Source: Parapedobacter flavus
GTDB lineage: Bacteria; Bacteroidota; Bacteroidia; Sphingobacteriales; Sphingobacteriaceae
Length of the DNA: 64,000 bases
Assembly: GCF_035818675.1 (NCBI RefSeq)
Contig: NZ_JAYKZZ010000007.1
Span: 1 to 64,000 of the forward strand
Direction of reading: 5' to 3'
Of this stretch, positions 57,194-64,000 are shown one piece after another. A program made the translations under genes and the position numbers. Position 1 is the stretch's first letter. Every line of letters starts with the position of its first letter. The notes under the pieces are model-generated. The model searched no databases. It was not told the DNA's origin and saw only the letters and a program-made list of their open reading frames with translations.

Positions 57194-58618
57194 ATGGGCA
57201 CCCTTCTTTCATTCAGGATTTTTACGCTGCTCTTTTGCACCGCAGCGATTGTCGCCAGCGGGCAGGTAGCGGTTGACAACGCACCCTCTGCTTCCGATCA
57301 GGCCCCATCCATCGGCACGGTAATTAAGCAGAAACTTACCGACAGCCTTGAGGTCCTGGCATTACATTATCCCAAATCGGTAAAGCGATACTATGAACAT
57401 CGCCGTTTTGAACCCGCTTGGATAAAGCCGCAGGGCGTTACCGGCCAAGCATGGGACGCCATGCTCCTCTTTGATTGCGTGCTGCAATACGGGCTCCTAC
57501 ATGCGGACTACCACCCACAAGAACTCCTTTATGAGCAAATGGACAAATTTGCGAAAGCGCGCCCCTCGGGAAGCAACCTCGAGAAGGCTCACTTCGATAT
57601 TATGCTGACCGACGCACTATTGGCGTTTATGAACCACCTGCATTACGGCAAACTCAATCCACGTTACCCGGCCGATGCAATAGACAAGGGGTATATGGGC
57701 GGATTTGATGCCGGAACTGCTTTAGTAATGGCCTTACAGCAGGACGATTTTATGCGTGCGGTCACCGGAGTGCAACCTTCTTCTGCAGCATACACGCACT
57801 TGCAGGAATACATGAAGCTAGTCACCAGCCAATACGCCGGCGATTGCTATGAAGTACCTGAAGGTGATATCCGGAAAATAGCCCTCAACATGGAGCGTCT
57901 CCGCTGGGTGGAACGCAGTGATGACACATACATTCATATTAACATCCCATCAGGCACGCTAGTCTTCCACCGACCGGACAGCAGTTACCTTTTCCGGGTG
58001 GTCTTCGGAAAGCCGGAAACCCCAACTGCCATGATCCAGAGCCATATCCGGTATTTTTATACGGCGCCCGAGTGGAAGGTCCCCCATCAGCTATTCATCA
58101 AGCACCTCCTCCCGATTGCGCTGGAGGATAGCAATTTTCTATCAGAAAATCGTTTCGTAATTTATGACCGTAAAGGAAATTACGTCAGACCGAATGAGCA
58201 CAACCTTAGGCAAATAAATCGGAATCCCGAATCGTATTATGCCAGGCAGTCAACTGGTACCGACAATTCCCTCGGTCATATCGTATTCCGGTTCGCTAAT
58301 CCCTTGGGTGTTTATTTGCAGGACACGCCCGATCAGCAGGTGTTTCATCAAGAAAGGAAAGCCGTTAGCAACGGCAATATGCTGGTCGAAAGAGCCGATA
58401 GGTTGGCGTCGCTATTATTAGAAACGGAGGGAAAAAAGCGAAATGTTCAGCGATTGCAGAGGTCCTTATCTGGATATACACCCATGACTTTCACGCTGAG
58501 AAAGTCGGTCCCCATCTCCATAACCTATCTTACGTGCGAAATAAAAGACGGCTTGTTGGTGTTTTATGACGATGTCTACGGCTTGGATCCGGTGCTGGAG
58601 TTGGCCTACTTCCGGTAA
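57194..58618 (+). CDS. YcbB/LdtD-like L,D-transpeptidase pseudoenzyme
   Basis: A 474-residue secreted protein (signal peptide ends near IVASGQ). It follows the YcbB/LdtD layout: an N-terminal scaffold (YYEHRRFEPAWIKPQGVTGQ), a peptidoglycan-side helical part, and a C-terminal YkuD-like domain (RFANPLGVYLQDTPDQQVFH). At the catalytic place, where active enzymes read S-H-G-C-[IM]-R, this protein reads VSNGNMLVER: His is Asn and the nucleophile Cys is Asn. The fold is intact, so it may bind peptidoglycan or regulate the active enzyme at 53.2-54.1 kb. It is induced from the shared palindrome. Confidence 0.82.
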   Translation: MGTLLSFRIFTLLFCTAAIVASGQVAVDNAPSASDQAPSIGTVIKQKLTDSLEVLALHYPKSVKRYYEHRRFEPAWIKPQGVTGQAWDAMLLFDCVLQYGLLHADYHPQELLYEQMDKFAKARPSGSNLEKAHFDIMLTDALLAFMNHLHYGKLNPRYPADAIDKGYMGGFDAGTALVMALQQDDFMRAVTGVQPSSAAYTHLQEYMKLVTSQYAGDCYEVPEGDIRKIALNMERLRWVERSDDTYIHINIPSGTLVFHRPDSSYLFRVVFGKPETPTAMIQSHIRYFYTAPEWKVPHQLFIKHLLPIALEDSNFLSENRFVIYDRKGNYVRPNEHNLRQINRNPESYYARQSTGTDNSLGHIVFRFANPLGVYLQDTPDQQVFHQERKAVSNGNMLVERADRLASLLLETEGKKRNVQRLQRSLSGYTPMTFTLRKSVPISITYLTCEIKDGLLVFYDDVYGLDPVLELAYFR

Positions 58619-58628
58619 TCAAGAATAC

Positions 58629-59690
58629 CTAATGGCTTACCCGCTTCAATTTTTCCATATCGAGGATTCCGATACCCCGATCAGTCAAACTGATCAGCCG
58701 CTCATCCCTGAAATCAGCAAGTGTACGGTTCAGGGATTCCAGTGCGGTCCCGACGATGTTAGCAATGTCTTTTCTGGATACCGTAATCAGCGCTACCGAT
58801 TTATCACCTGTGTGTTGCTGGTCAAAAAGGTATACCAGCGATGATGCCACCCGTTGCCGCACCGATTGATACGCGAGTTCCAGCATTCTTTTCTTGGCTT
58901 CAAACAGGTTATTGGCCAATATCTTGATAAACCGGGCCGCGACTTCACGGTCTGTATGTATCAGTGTCTGGAAATCCCGTTTGGAGATGACACCAACTTC
59001 CGTATCTGTCAGCGCTATCGCACTTTCCGTGTAAAGCGTACCCTCCAGCAGGGTAACATGACCAACAAATTCACCTTCACCCAACATGCCGGTGATCAAT
59101 TCCTTGCCATCGGGATTCATACTGCTGGTTTTCACCTCGCCGCTGATGATGTAATAAAGTTCGTTGGGGCGTTGTCCCTCCATGAATATATGATCTTTCT
59201 TTTTGAAAGCCTTGCGTGGCCGCTCCGGGGAAAGGCCCTGGAACCCCGTGAGCTGGTTTGCTTTATCCAGGAAATCGTCGAGCCCCCCCAAGCGGTTATC
59301 GAAGGTCGTTCTCAAGTGCTCAGCCTTTTTCAGGCGCAGGGCAACCGCCTCCAGCAACTCCAACCCGTCAAAAGGCTTTACGATATAATCATCAGCTCCC
59401 ATGGCCATGCCTTTCCGGAAATCAGCTTTTTCCGATTTGGCGGTCAGGAAAATGAACGGGATATCCGCGGTGTCCGGATGTTTAGCCAGGACGTGGAGTA
59501 CACCGTAACCATCCAACTCGGGCATCATGATGTCGCATAGCACCAGATCCGGCTTATGCTTGAGGGCCTTCTCCACCCCCGATTTACCATTGAGGGCCGT
59601 TAATACGTCGTATCCGCCGATTGATAGGATATCGGCGATATTCTCACAGATTTCTGTGTTATCTTCGATAACTAAGATGTTGACTTCCAT
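58629..59690 (-). CDS. response regulator with Crp/Fnr output domain
   Basis: A 353-residue regulator. Residues 1-120 are a receiver domain with Asp53 as the likely phosphorylation site (LVLCDIMMPELDG) and Lys105 (IVKPF). Residues about 150-260 are a cyclic-nucleotide-binding-like domain (FMEGQRPNELYYIISGEVKT, GEGEFVGHVTLLEG). Residues about 275-353 are a Crp winged helix, and the recognition helix reads ALESLNRTLADF with Glu318 and Arg322 at the places that read TGA in Crp and Fnr. It is 33 bp downstream of the sensor kinase. It is the best candidate to bind the palindromes of the island. Confidence 0.92.
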   Translation of the reverse strand: MEVNILVIEDNTEICENIADILSIGGYDVLTALNGKSGVEKALKHKPDLVLCDIMMPELDGYGVLHVLAKHPDTADIPFIFLTAKSEKADFRKGMAMGADDYIVKPFDGLELLEAVALRLKKAEHLRTTFDNRLGGLDDFLDKANQLTGFQGLSPERPRKAFKKKDHIFMEGQRPNELYYIISGEVKTSSMNPDGKELITGMLGEGEFVGHVTLLEGTLYTESAIALTDTEVGVISKRDFQTLIHTDREVAARFIKILANNLFEAKKRMLELAYQSVRQRVASSLVYLFDQQHTGDKSVALITVSRKDIANIVGTALESLNRTLADFRDERLISLTDRGIGILDMEKLKRVSH

Positions 59691-59723
59691 AATATTACAA
59701 TTCGTTTTGTTAGTTTTGTGGTT

Positions 59724-61346
59724 TTACTTTTGGGAAGAAGCACTTTCATCGGTGATGGGTATCGAAACGGTGAAGGTGGTGCCGCCCGGAGCAGCGCTTG
59801 TAAACGAAATCTTGCCGCCCATCATATCCACATAACGTTTCACAATATGCAATCCCAAGCCTGTACCGTTGATATTCTGTACATTACCGGCACGGAAGAA
59901 CCGATTAAATAGGTGTTTTTGCTCCGCTTCAGGGATACCCATCCCATCGTCGGCCACCTCTAGTATAAAATTGCACCCGATCATACGGGAAACAATGGTA
60001 ATCCCGCCGTCATCAGGCGAAAATTTTATGGCATTGGAAATCAGGTTCATCAGGGTATTGCGAAGGCCGTGCTCATCTAAAAGGACCGGCGCCGCCTGGC
60101 CTTTATGCCGGTATCGGATGGTTTGCCCCGGCTTTTTCACCGCCTCCATTTCGTCGATAATTTCCATGATCCAGCTGCGCACATCGATATAGGTGTACAT
60201 CGCGTCCACTTTCCTCTCTTCCATCTTGCTGAGCGATAGAAAATCGTTCAGGATGGACGTCATGTTGTTCACTGCCCGCTTGATGCGGCCAATATGCATT
60301 GCCTTTTTCTCTTCGAATTTATCGCTCTTGTAATTTTCGAGCAGGAAAAGCGAGGAAAGGATCGTACTCAGGGGCGTCCTGAATTCATGGGAGGCGATGG
60401 TGACAAACCGGGATTTCAATTCGCCGAGCTCCCGTTCCTGTTCCAGTGCCGCATTCAAGTCGACCTCCATCAACCGGAGGCTTTCATTGGTTGATTTCAG
60501 CTGGACCAGCGCAGCTTCCAGATCCTTGGTTCGTTCGGCAACCCGGATTTCCAGCTCTTCGTTCAGTCGCTTGGTCTGTTCCTGTTCCGTGCGTATCTGT
60601 TCAGCGGCCTTTTTACGCTCGGAAATATCGTTTATAAAAGCGATCACGATGGTGTCGGCATCTGCCTTGAAATGACCGAGGCTGATCTCCACGGGGAATT
60701 CGTGCCCGTCTTTGTGGAGTGCGAACAACTCCATCCCAAGGCCCATCGGCCGGTTGCGTGGACCTGCACTATAGCTGTTCCGATTTGCAACGTGCTGTGA
60801 CGCAAAACGCGATGGAATCAGCTTTTCGACCGTACAACCAATCACTTCGTCTCTTCCGTATCCAAACAGGTGTTCGGCATAGCCGTTGACCATGATGATG
60901 TTCCCGGCTTGGTTTACCATGAGCATGCCTTCAGTCGCGTTTTCAAACATGGCATCGAGCCTGGCCTTATCCTTCAGCTCTACAGCAAAATGTCGCTTTT
61001 GGCGGTGCATGAAATAAACAACCAGCCACACGGTGCAGATCGCGATAAGGCTCCCCGAAAAGGTCGCCATGCTCCAATCGCTCCGGCCGATTGACAGCCC
61101 ATAGGCCAATAGGACGGCTACCGTAGCGACAGTAGCCAAAACATTGTAGTATTTGCCGCGGACGCCCAACCAAAGGAAATATAAAAAGAAAAGAATATAA
61201 GCCACAGACCTTCCCATTCCGCTACCTGGAAGCGCTATCACGCCGATGGAGACGACAACGATCAATAACACGCCGATCGCAAAAAATCGAAAATTCGAAT
61301 CCATCTTCCGTAATTTCATGTCTGCAGGGTGAGTACCGGAACCCAT
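59724..61346 (-). CDS. PAS-domain sensor histidine kinase
   Basis: A 540-residue membrane kinase. Five N-terminal helices (residues about 20-120) precede a PAS domain (FENATEGMLMVNQAGNIIMV), a coiled coil, the HisKA motif VTIASHEFRTPLSTILSS (phospho-His) and an HATPase domain with NLISNAIKFSPDD and the GTGLGLHIVKRY G-box. The PAS domain suggests a redox, oxygen or small-molecule signal, but I see no heme or Cys signature. It pairs with the Crp-type response regulator. Its promoter carries two palindromes. Confidence 0.93.
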   Translation of the reverse strand: MGSGTHPADMKLRKMDSNFRFFAIGVLLIVVVSIGVIALPGSGMGRSVAYILFFLYFLWLGVRGKYYNVLATVATVAVLLAYGLSIGRSDWSMATFSGSLIAICTVWLVVYFMHRQKRHFAVELKDKARLDAMFENATEGMLMVNQAGNIIMVNGYAEHLFGYGRDEVIGCTVEKLIPSRFASQHVANRNSYSAGPRNRPMGLGMELFALHKDGHEFPVEISLGHFKADADTIVIAFINDISERKKAAEQIRTEQEQTKRLNEELEIRVAERTKDLEAALVQLKSTNESLRLMEVDLNAALEQERELGELKSRFVTIASHEFRTPLSTILSSLFLLENYKSDKFEEKKAMHIGRIKRAVNNMTSILNDFLSLSKMEERKVDAMYTYIDVRSWIMEIIDEMEAVKKPGQTIRYRHKGQAAPVLLDEHGLRNTLMNLISNAIKFSPDDGGITIVSRMIGCNFILEVADDGMGIPEAEQKHLFNRFFRAGNVQNINGTGLGLHIVKRYVDMMGGKISFTSAAPGGTTFTVSIPITDESASSQK

Positions 61347-61480
61347 TACCTTTTATCCACGCGTGGATAGGACTGTTTCGGCCATGTGCTGGGCGTACTT
61401 TTGCTGTTGAATTGTTCATAACAAACTTCCGAAAAAACAACCAATTAAAGAAATCTAAAAAACGGGTGATAACGTACATC

Positions 61481-61546
61481 CAAAAATGGGATAAGAAAAA
61501 AAGGTAATGACTGATTTTCGTTACGGTAACCATTGATTTTTGTCAT
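61481..61546 (-). promoter_or_regulatory. Crp/Fnr-type promoter of the sensor kinase, two sites
   Basis: The near-palindrome TGAT-TTTC-GTTA (61512-61523, centre 61517.5) is 29.5 nt from CATTTTTG (begins 61488, minus strand), which fits the -7 box. A stronger copy TTGAT-TTTT-GTCAT (61533-61546, centre 61539.5) lies 22 bp upstream, two helical turns. The same 22-bp pairing occurs at 55.1 kb, which suggests positive autoregulation. Confidence 0.65.
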
Positions 61547-61639
61547 GATCAGCACATAGCTCCATCGCACGTTCAAAATAACTGAAGGGGTACGGTACGG
61601 ATGATCGAAAAACATGCTGATTAAAATCATCTTGCGATG

Positions 61640-61682
61640 TGACGTTGATTACCGCCGATCCTTAATGCGATGAATAATTTTG
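61640..61682 (+). promoter_or_regulatory. Crp/Fnr-type promoter of the SDR gene
   Basis: TGAC-GTTG-ATTA (61640-61651, centre 61645.5) has one mismatch from the palindrome. TAATTTTG (61675-61682) is a full -7 consensus 29.5 nt downstream, and the SDR gene starts 63 bp later. Spacing matches the other island promoters exactly. Confidence 0.6.
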
Positions 61683-61744
61683 CCTTACGTACAACGGTAA
61701 AGGAATTTATACAAACATATCATAATCATTAAAAACATATCACA

Positions 61745-62506
61745 ATGACAAAGCTTACAAACAAGGTAGCTGTTATCACAGGCGGCTCGGGAGCGATCGG
61801 TTCCACTACTGCGGGATTATTTTTGAGCGAGGGGGCAAAGGTTGTACTCGTGGACATCAATGAGGAAGCGCTGCAAAAGGTCACGTTGGAACTGAATAGT
61901 CCGAATGTAAGCTATGTAGCCGCAGATGTCACCAAGGCGAACGACGTACAAAGGTATGTTAGGCATACGGTAAGCACTTTTGGTAAGATTGACATCTTTT
62001 TTAACAACGCCGGAGTTGAAGGGATCGTAAGTCCCATTATCGATTATCCGGAAGAAGCCTTCGATAAATTAATCAGCGTCAATGTAAAGGGCGTTTGGCT
62101 GGGCATCAAGTATGTTTTGCAGGAAATGAATGACGGCGGCAGTATCATTAATATGTCTTCCGTTGCAGGCTTGATAGGATTTGAATCCATGAGTGCGTAC
62201 GTAGCCAGTAAACATGCGGTTATTGGTATTACCCGCACCGCTGCGCTTGAAGTGGCTTCCCGGGGTATTCGCGTTAATACTATCCATCCCTCGCCAGTAG
62301 ACAACAGGATGATGCGTTCGCTGGAAGAAGGATATGCTCCTGGGGCGGGGGAAAAGGCCAAAAAATCATTCGAAGCTTCCATTCCGATGAAAAGATATGC
62401 AACAAACGATGATATTGCCAAGGGTGTCCTGTTTTTGGCGTCGGATGATAGTAAATTCATTACCGGTACGAAACTGGTGGTGGATGGTGGAATGACCATG
62501 GCTTAG
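61745..62506 (+). CDS. SDR-family oxidoreductase
   Basis: A 253-residue short-chain dehydrogenase. The cofactor loop is VAVITGGSGAIGSTTAGLFL, followed by NNAGVEG, a catalytic Ser in NMSSVAGL, and Tyr-x3-Lys in SAYVASKHAVIG. The C-terminal DGGMTMA is typical of glucose-1-dehydrogenase-like or general SDR enzymes. The aspartate in the VDINEE loop suggests NAD(H) preference. The substrate is unknown. It is the only dehydrogenase of the island and diverges from the kinase. Confidence 0.93.
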   Translation: MTKLTNKVAVITGGSGAIGSTTAGLFLSEGAKVVLVDINEEALQKVTLELNSPNVSYVAADVTKANDVQRYVRHTVSTFGKIDIFFNNAGVEGIVSPIIDYPEEAFDKLISVNVKGVWLGIKYVLQEMNDGGSIINMSSVAGLIGFESMSAYVASKHAVIGITRTAALEVASRGIRVNTIHPSPVDNRMMRSLEEGYAPGAGEKAKKSFEASIPMKRYATNDDIAKGVLFLASDDSKFITGTKLVVDGGMTMA

Positions 62507-62519
62507 GATCTTCCGCTAA

Positions 62520-62645
62520 CTAATGGTCGTTTGATGGCTCAATGACGGCAATGGAGAGATTGGGCTGTTTGCGCTTGTGCTGAGCGGCAACCATAATGCC
62601 TGCCGTGCCTCCTCCGATAATCAATATTTGATAATGCGATTCCAT
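62520..62645 (-). pseudogene. N-terminal relic of a FAD-dependent sulfide:quinone reductase-like enzyme
   Basis: A minus-strand frame of 41 codons reads MESHYQILIIGGGTAGIMVA, then AAQHKRKQPNLSIAVIEPSN and DH before a TAG. This is the FAD-binding GxGxxG start of SQR-like flavoproteins, which usually continue with YYQPxWTLVG. Everything after is missing, and the SDR gene ends 14 bp away. The gene was cut by the event that placed the SDR gene here. A weaker palindrome (CGAT-TGTC-ATCT, centre 62692.5) lies upstream, so the intact gene was probably in the same regulon. Confidence 0.7.
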
Positions 62646-62769
62646 GTTGAACGGGATCAAGTTATCGTGTTAAAGAAATATAGGTGCGATTGTCATCTGG
62701 CGCAGTTCTCACGCATCTGGTTCTTCTGAAAATAAGATACTCCGATTTGATGCGGGGGGCGCTATTCGA

Positions 62770-63066
62770 TCACCGGTTTTCATTCAATAATCGCTCCAGC
62801 TCATGAGCGGGAAATACCCCCGATTGACGCCATTTGACAGCGCCGTTTTTGAATATCATCAGCGTAGGTACCCCTCGGATTTGGTATTGCCCTGCTAGCT
62901 GCGGATTTTTATTCACGTCGATCTTGATAATCGCTGCGGTGTCACCGATGCGTTGTTTCACTTCTTCCAGAATGGGCGCCTGTATGTGGCAGGGACCACA
63001 CCATGTGGCAAAAAAGTCGACCAAGACCGGCTTGTCGCCATTAATCAATTCTTGAAATTTATTCAT
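62770..63066 (-). CDS. trxA: thioredoxin
   Basis: A 98-residue thioredoxin with the active site FFATWCGPCHIQAP (Cys-Gly-Pro-Cys), the buried Asp region KIDVNKNPQLAGQYQIRGVP with its cis-Pro (VPTLMIFKNG) and the usual final helix. I start at MNKFQELINGD (63066), 7 bp after the DUF2892 stop. It probably reduces protein persulfides or disulfides formed during sulfide oxidation, given the neighbours. The symbol is a family symbol; several thioredoxins probably exist in the genome. Confidence 0.93.
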   Translation of the reverse strand: MNKFQELINGDKPVLVDFFATWCGPCHIQAPILEEVKQRIGDTAAIIKIDVNKNPQLAGQYQIRGVPTLMIFKNGAVKWRQSGVFPAHELERLLNENR

Positions 63067-63073
63067 ATTCGAT

Positions 63074-63307
63074 TCAGTTAACTTCTTCGTATTCAACATT
63101 TGTTTTGCAGGATGGTTTATGCTTCGGCGGGCGTACCGTACAGCCGCCTGCACCACACCCTACGTTGAACAGCGCCAGCGCAGCGAATGCGCCTCCCATT
63201 ACCGTGAGCGGTATGATATTGCCGCGTAAGCCTTCTACGACAATTAAAATACCCAATGCCAGCCGTATCACGCGCATCGGGTTCCAGTTTGTTAGTAATG
63301 TTCTCAT
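63074..63307 (-). CDS. DUF2892/YgaP-type membrane protein
   Basis: A 77-residue protein with two membrane helices (VIRLALGILIVVEGLRG, PLTVMGGAFAALALFNV) and a Cys-rich end (GCGAGGCTVRPPKHK). This is the membrane half of the YgaP rhodanese family, seen alone beside sulfide-handling genes. The start is set at the ATG at 63307 (MRTLLTNW). The CATCTTTG -7 box that begins at 63337 would put the transcript start near 63324, after the ATG at 63328. It is followed by thioredoxin. Confidence 0.83.
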   Translation of the reverse strand: MRTLLTNWNPMRVIRLALGILIVVEGLRGNIIPLTVMGGAFAALALFNVGCGAGGCTVRPPKHKPSCKTNVEYEEVN

Positions 63308-63329
63308 CGTTTTATCCATTGAATTCATA

Positions 63330-63373
63330 CAAAGATGGCTATTTCTAGTTGGGGCGCGAGTGACTTTAGTCAC
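63330..63373 (-). promoter_or_regulatory. Crp/Fnr-type promoter of the DUF2892-thioredoxin pair
   Basis: GTGAC-TTTA-GTCAC (63360-63373) is a perfect palindrome centred at 63366.5. On the minus strand CATCTTTG begins at 63337, 29.5 nt from the centre. The spacing equals that of the hsp20 and SDR promoters. The upstream MBL-rhodanese gene is therefore likely a separate transcript. Confidence 0.7.
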
Positions 63374-63562
63374 GGTTGGTTGTTCCGTCTGGCTGCCCGC
63401 GGTGCTGTAGTTCCAGGTCGGTCGTTAGTCTTTCGCTGAACCGATACCGGCCGGTAAACCGGAACCAAGTATTCGTGGGGGTCTGTCCCGACAGCGCGGT
63501 AGGGCAGACCAACAGGCAAATTACGGGCAACAGGTATCCCTAATGATAATTCGCAATATTCA

Positions 63563-64000
63563 TTATTGAGTGATGACCGGTTGGCTTTTGCTCCGCCACT
63601 GGGACATGCCACCCGAGAAGTTCTGTACATCCTTGAAACCATGGGCTGCCAGTACAGACTGGGCAATGGCTGCACGTGCACCGCTTTGGCAGTGGATGAC
63701 CAGTTGTTTGTTCCGATACAGTTGATCCAGGTGGTCGGCAATCGTACCGACAAACAGGTTGATGGCACCCGGTATGTGCCCCACCGCGTACTCGGTAGCA
63801 TTGCGTACGTCTACCACCTGTACATCGTCCCGACCAAGCAACGACTTGAACGTATCGATGTCGATGATGTCGCGCGTTTCCAGTGCAATTCCGAGGTCTT
63901 CCTCGCCGGATATATACCCAAGGATGTTGTCCATGCCGATACGCATGAGCTTACGGGTCAGGTCTTCGACTTGGGCATCATCGGCCACAAGCACGAGCTG
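63563..64000 (-). CDS. MBL-fold/rhodanese protein, C-terminal part (cut by window edge)
   Basis: An open frame of 145 codons that continues past the right edge. The first residues read QLVLVADDAQVEDLTRKLMR, then IGMDNILGYISG, the end of the metallo-beta-lactamase half of persulfide dioxygenase-rhodanese fusions. A rhodanese domain follows with VQVVDVRNATEYAVGHIPGA and the active loop HCQSGARAAIAQ, with Cys at the persulfide site. Its MBL metal ligands lie outside the window. It would oxidise glutathione- or low-molecular-weight persulfide. Confidence 0.85.
   Translation of the reverse strand, partial: QLVLVADDAQVEDLTRKLMRIGMDNILGYISGEEDLGIALETRDIIDIDTFKSLLGRDDVQVVDVRNATEYAVGHIPGAINLFVGTIADHLDQLYRNKQLVIHCQSGARAAIAQSVLAAHGFKDVQNFSGGMSQWRSKSQPVITQ

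Noticed and set aside
63370..63801. 143-codon minus-strand frame over the rhodanese end
   Set aside because: It is out of frame with the rhodanese domain and runs through the terminator-side gap; composition is Arg/Ser/Pro-rich with no motif.
1..64000. CRISPR arrays, rRNA or intact insertion-sequence transposases
   Set aside because: I found no regularly spaced 25-40 bp direct repeats, no rRNA-like sequence and no transposase domain. The only mobility gene seen is the serine recombinase. This was a visual search.

Overview
The window looks like chromosome from a Bacteroidota bacterium of the Sphingobacteriaceae type. A Parapedobacter- or Olivibacter-like genome would fit, but the sequence alone does not fix the genus. 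The reasons are the style of the encoded proteins, candidate promoters of the TTG-N~20-TAnnTTTG class, weak ribosome binding sites, moderate GC content, and family-typical genes such as a ParC-like topoisomerase subunit, OMP_b-brl_3 receptors, GH130, DUF6428 and pRiA4b ORF-3 proteins. No tRNA, rRNA or CRISPR array was recognised. The left edge opens with a 17-C run.

Region 1 (0-33 kb) is mostly core genome. It holds a lipoprotein/outer-membrane pair and a ParC-like topoisomerase subunit with a repetitive C-terminal tail. Next comes a small horizontally acquired toxin-antitoxin-SecB-like chaperone module, lying beside the scar of an older antitoxin/PIN pair. A lipid-linked operon follows (an MMPL exporter-acyltransferase-methyltransferase fusion, a GT2, a small secreted protein and a hotdog dehydratase). 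The rest is a 6-phosphogluconolactonase-like gene, a complete seven-gene Mrp/Mnh Na+/H+ antiporter operon, a hydroxypyruvate-to-2-phosphoglycerate gene pair, acetyl-CoA synthetase, rsmA, pdxA, a CCA-adding-type enzyme, miaA and ilvE.

Region 2 (about 34-46.2 kb) is accessory DNA. Three related 'hairpin plus ~80 bp' repeats at 34.6, 35.7 and 46.1 kb bracket it. Between the last two lie an AT-rich ars block (arsR, DUF6428, methyltransferase, arsenate reductase-like, ACR3), a more GC-rich AraC/DoxX/TauE/TonB-receptor block, and a serine recombinase. The recombinase's catalytic serine position reads asparagine, so the element is probably frozen.

Region 3 (46.5-64 kb) is a stress/redox island: a P-type ATPase, BON proteins, universal stress proteins, Hsp20, YtxH, a GT4/GH130 pair, a Gre-like protein, two L,D-transpeptidase-family proteins (one without its catalytic Cys), and a histidine kinase with a response regulator whose output is a Crp/Fnr domain. 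It also holds an SDR dehydrogenase and a sulfide-handling group (relic SQR, thioredoxin, DUF2892, MBL-rhodanese). The main discovery is here. At least eight promoters in this 14-kb stretch carry a TGAY-N4-RTCA-like palindrome whose centre sits 29.5-30.5 nt before a yAnnTTwG -7 box, the geometry of a Crp/Fnr activator at about -41.5. The island therefore looks like a compact regulon controlled by its own kinase and REC-Crp regulator. The search was by eye and needs a genome-wide motif scan.
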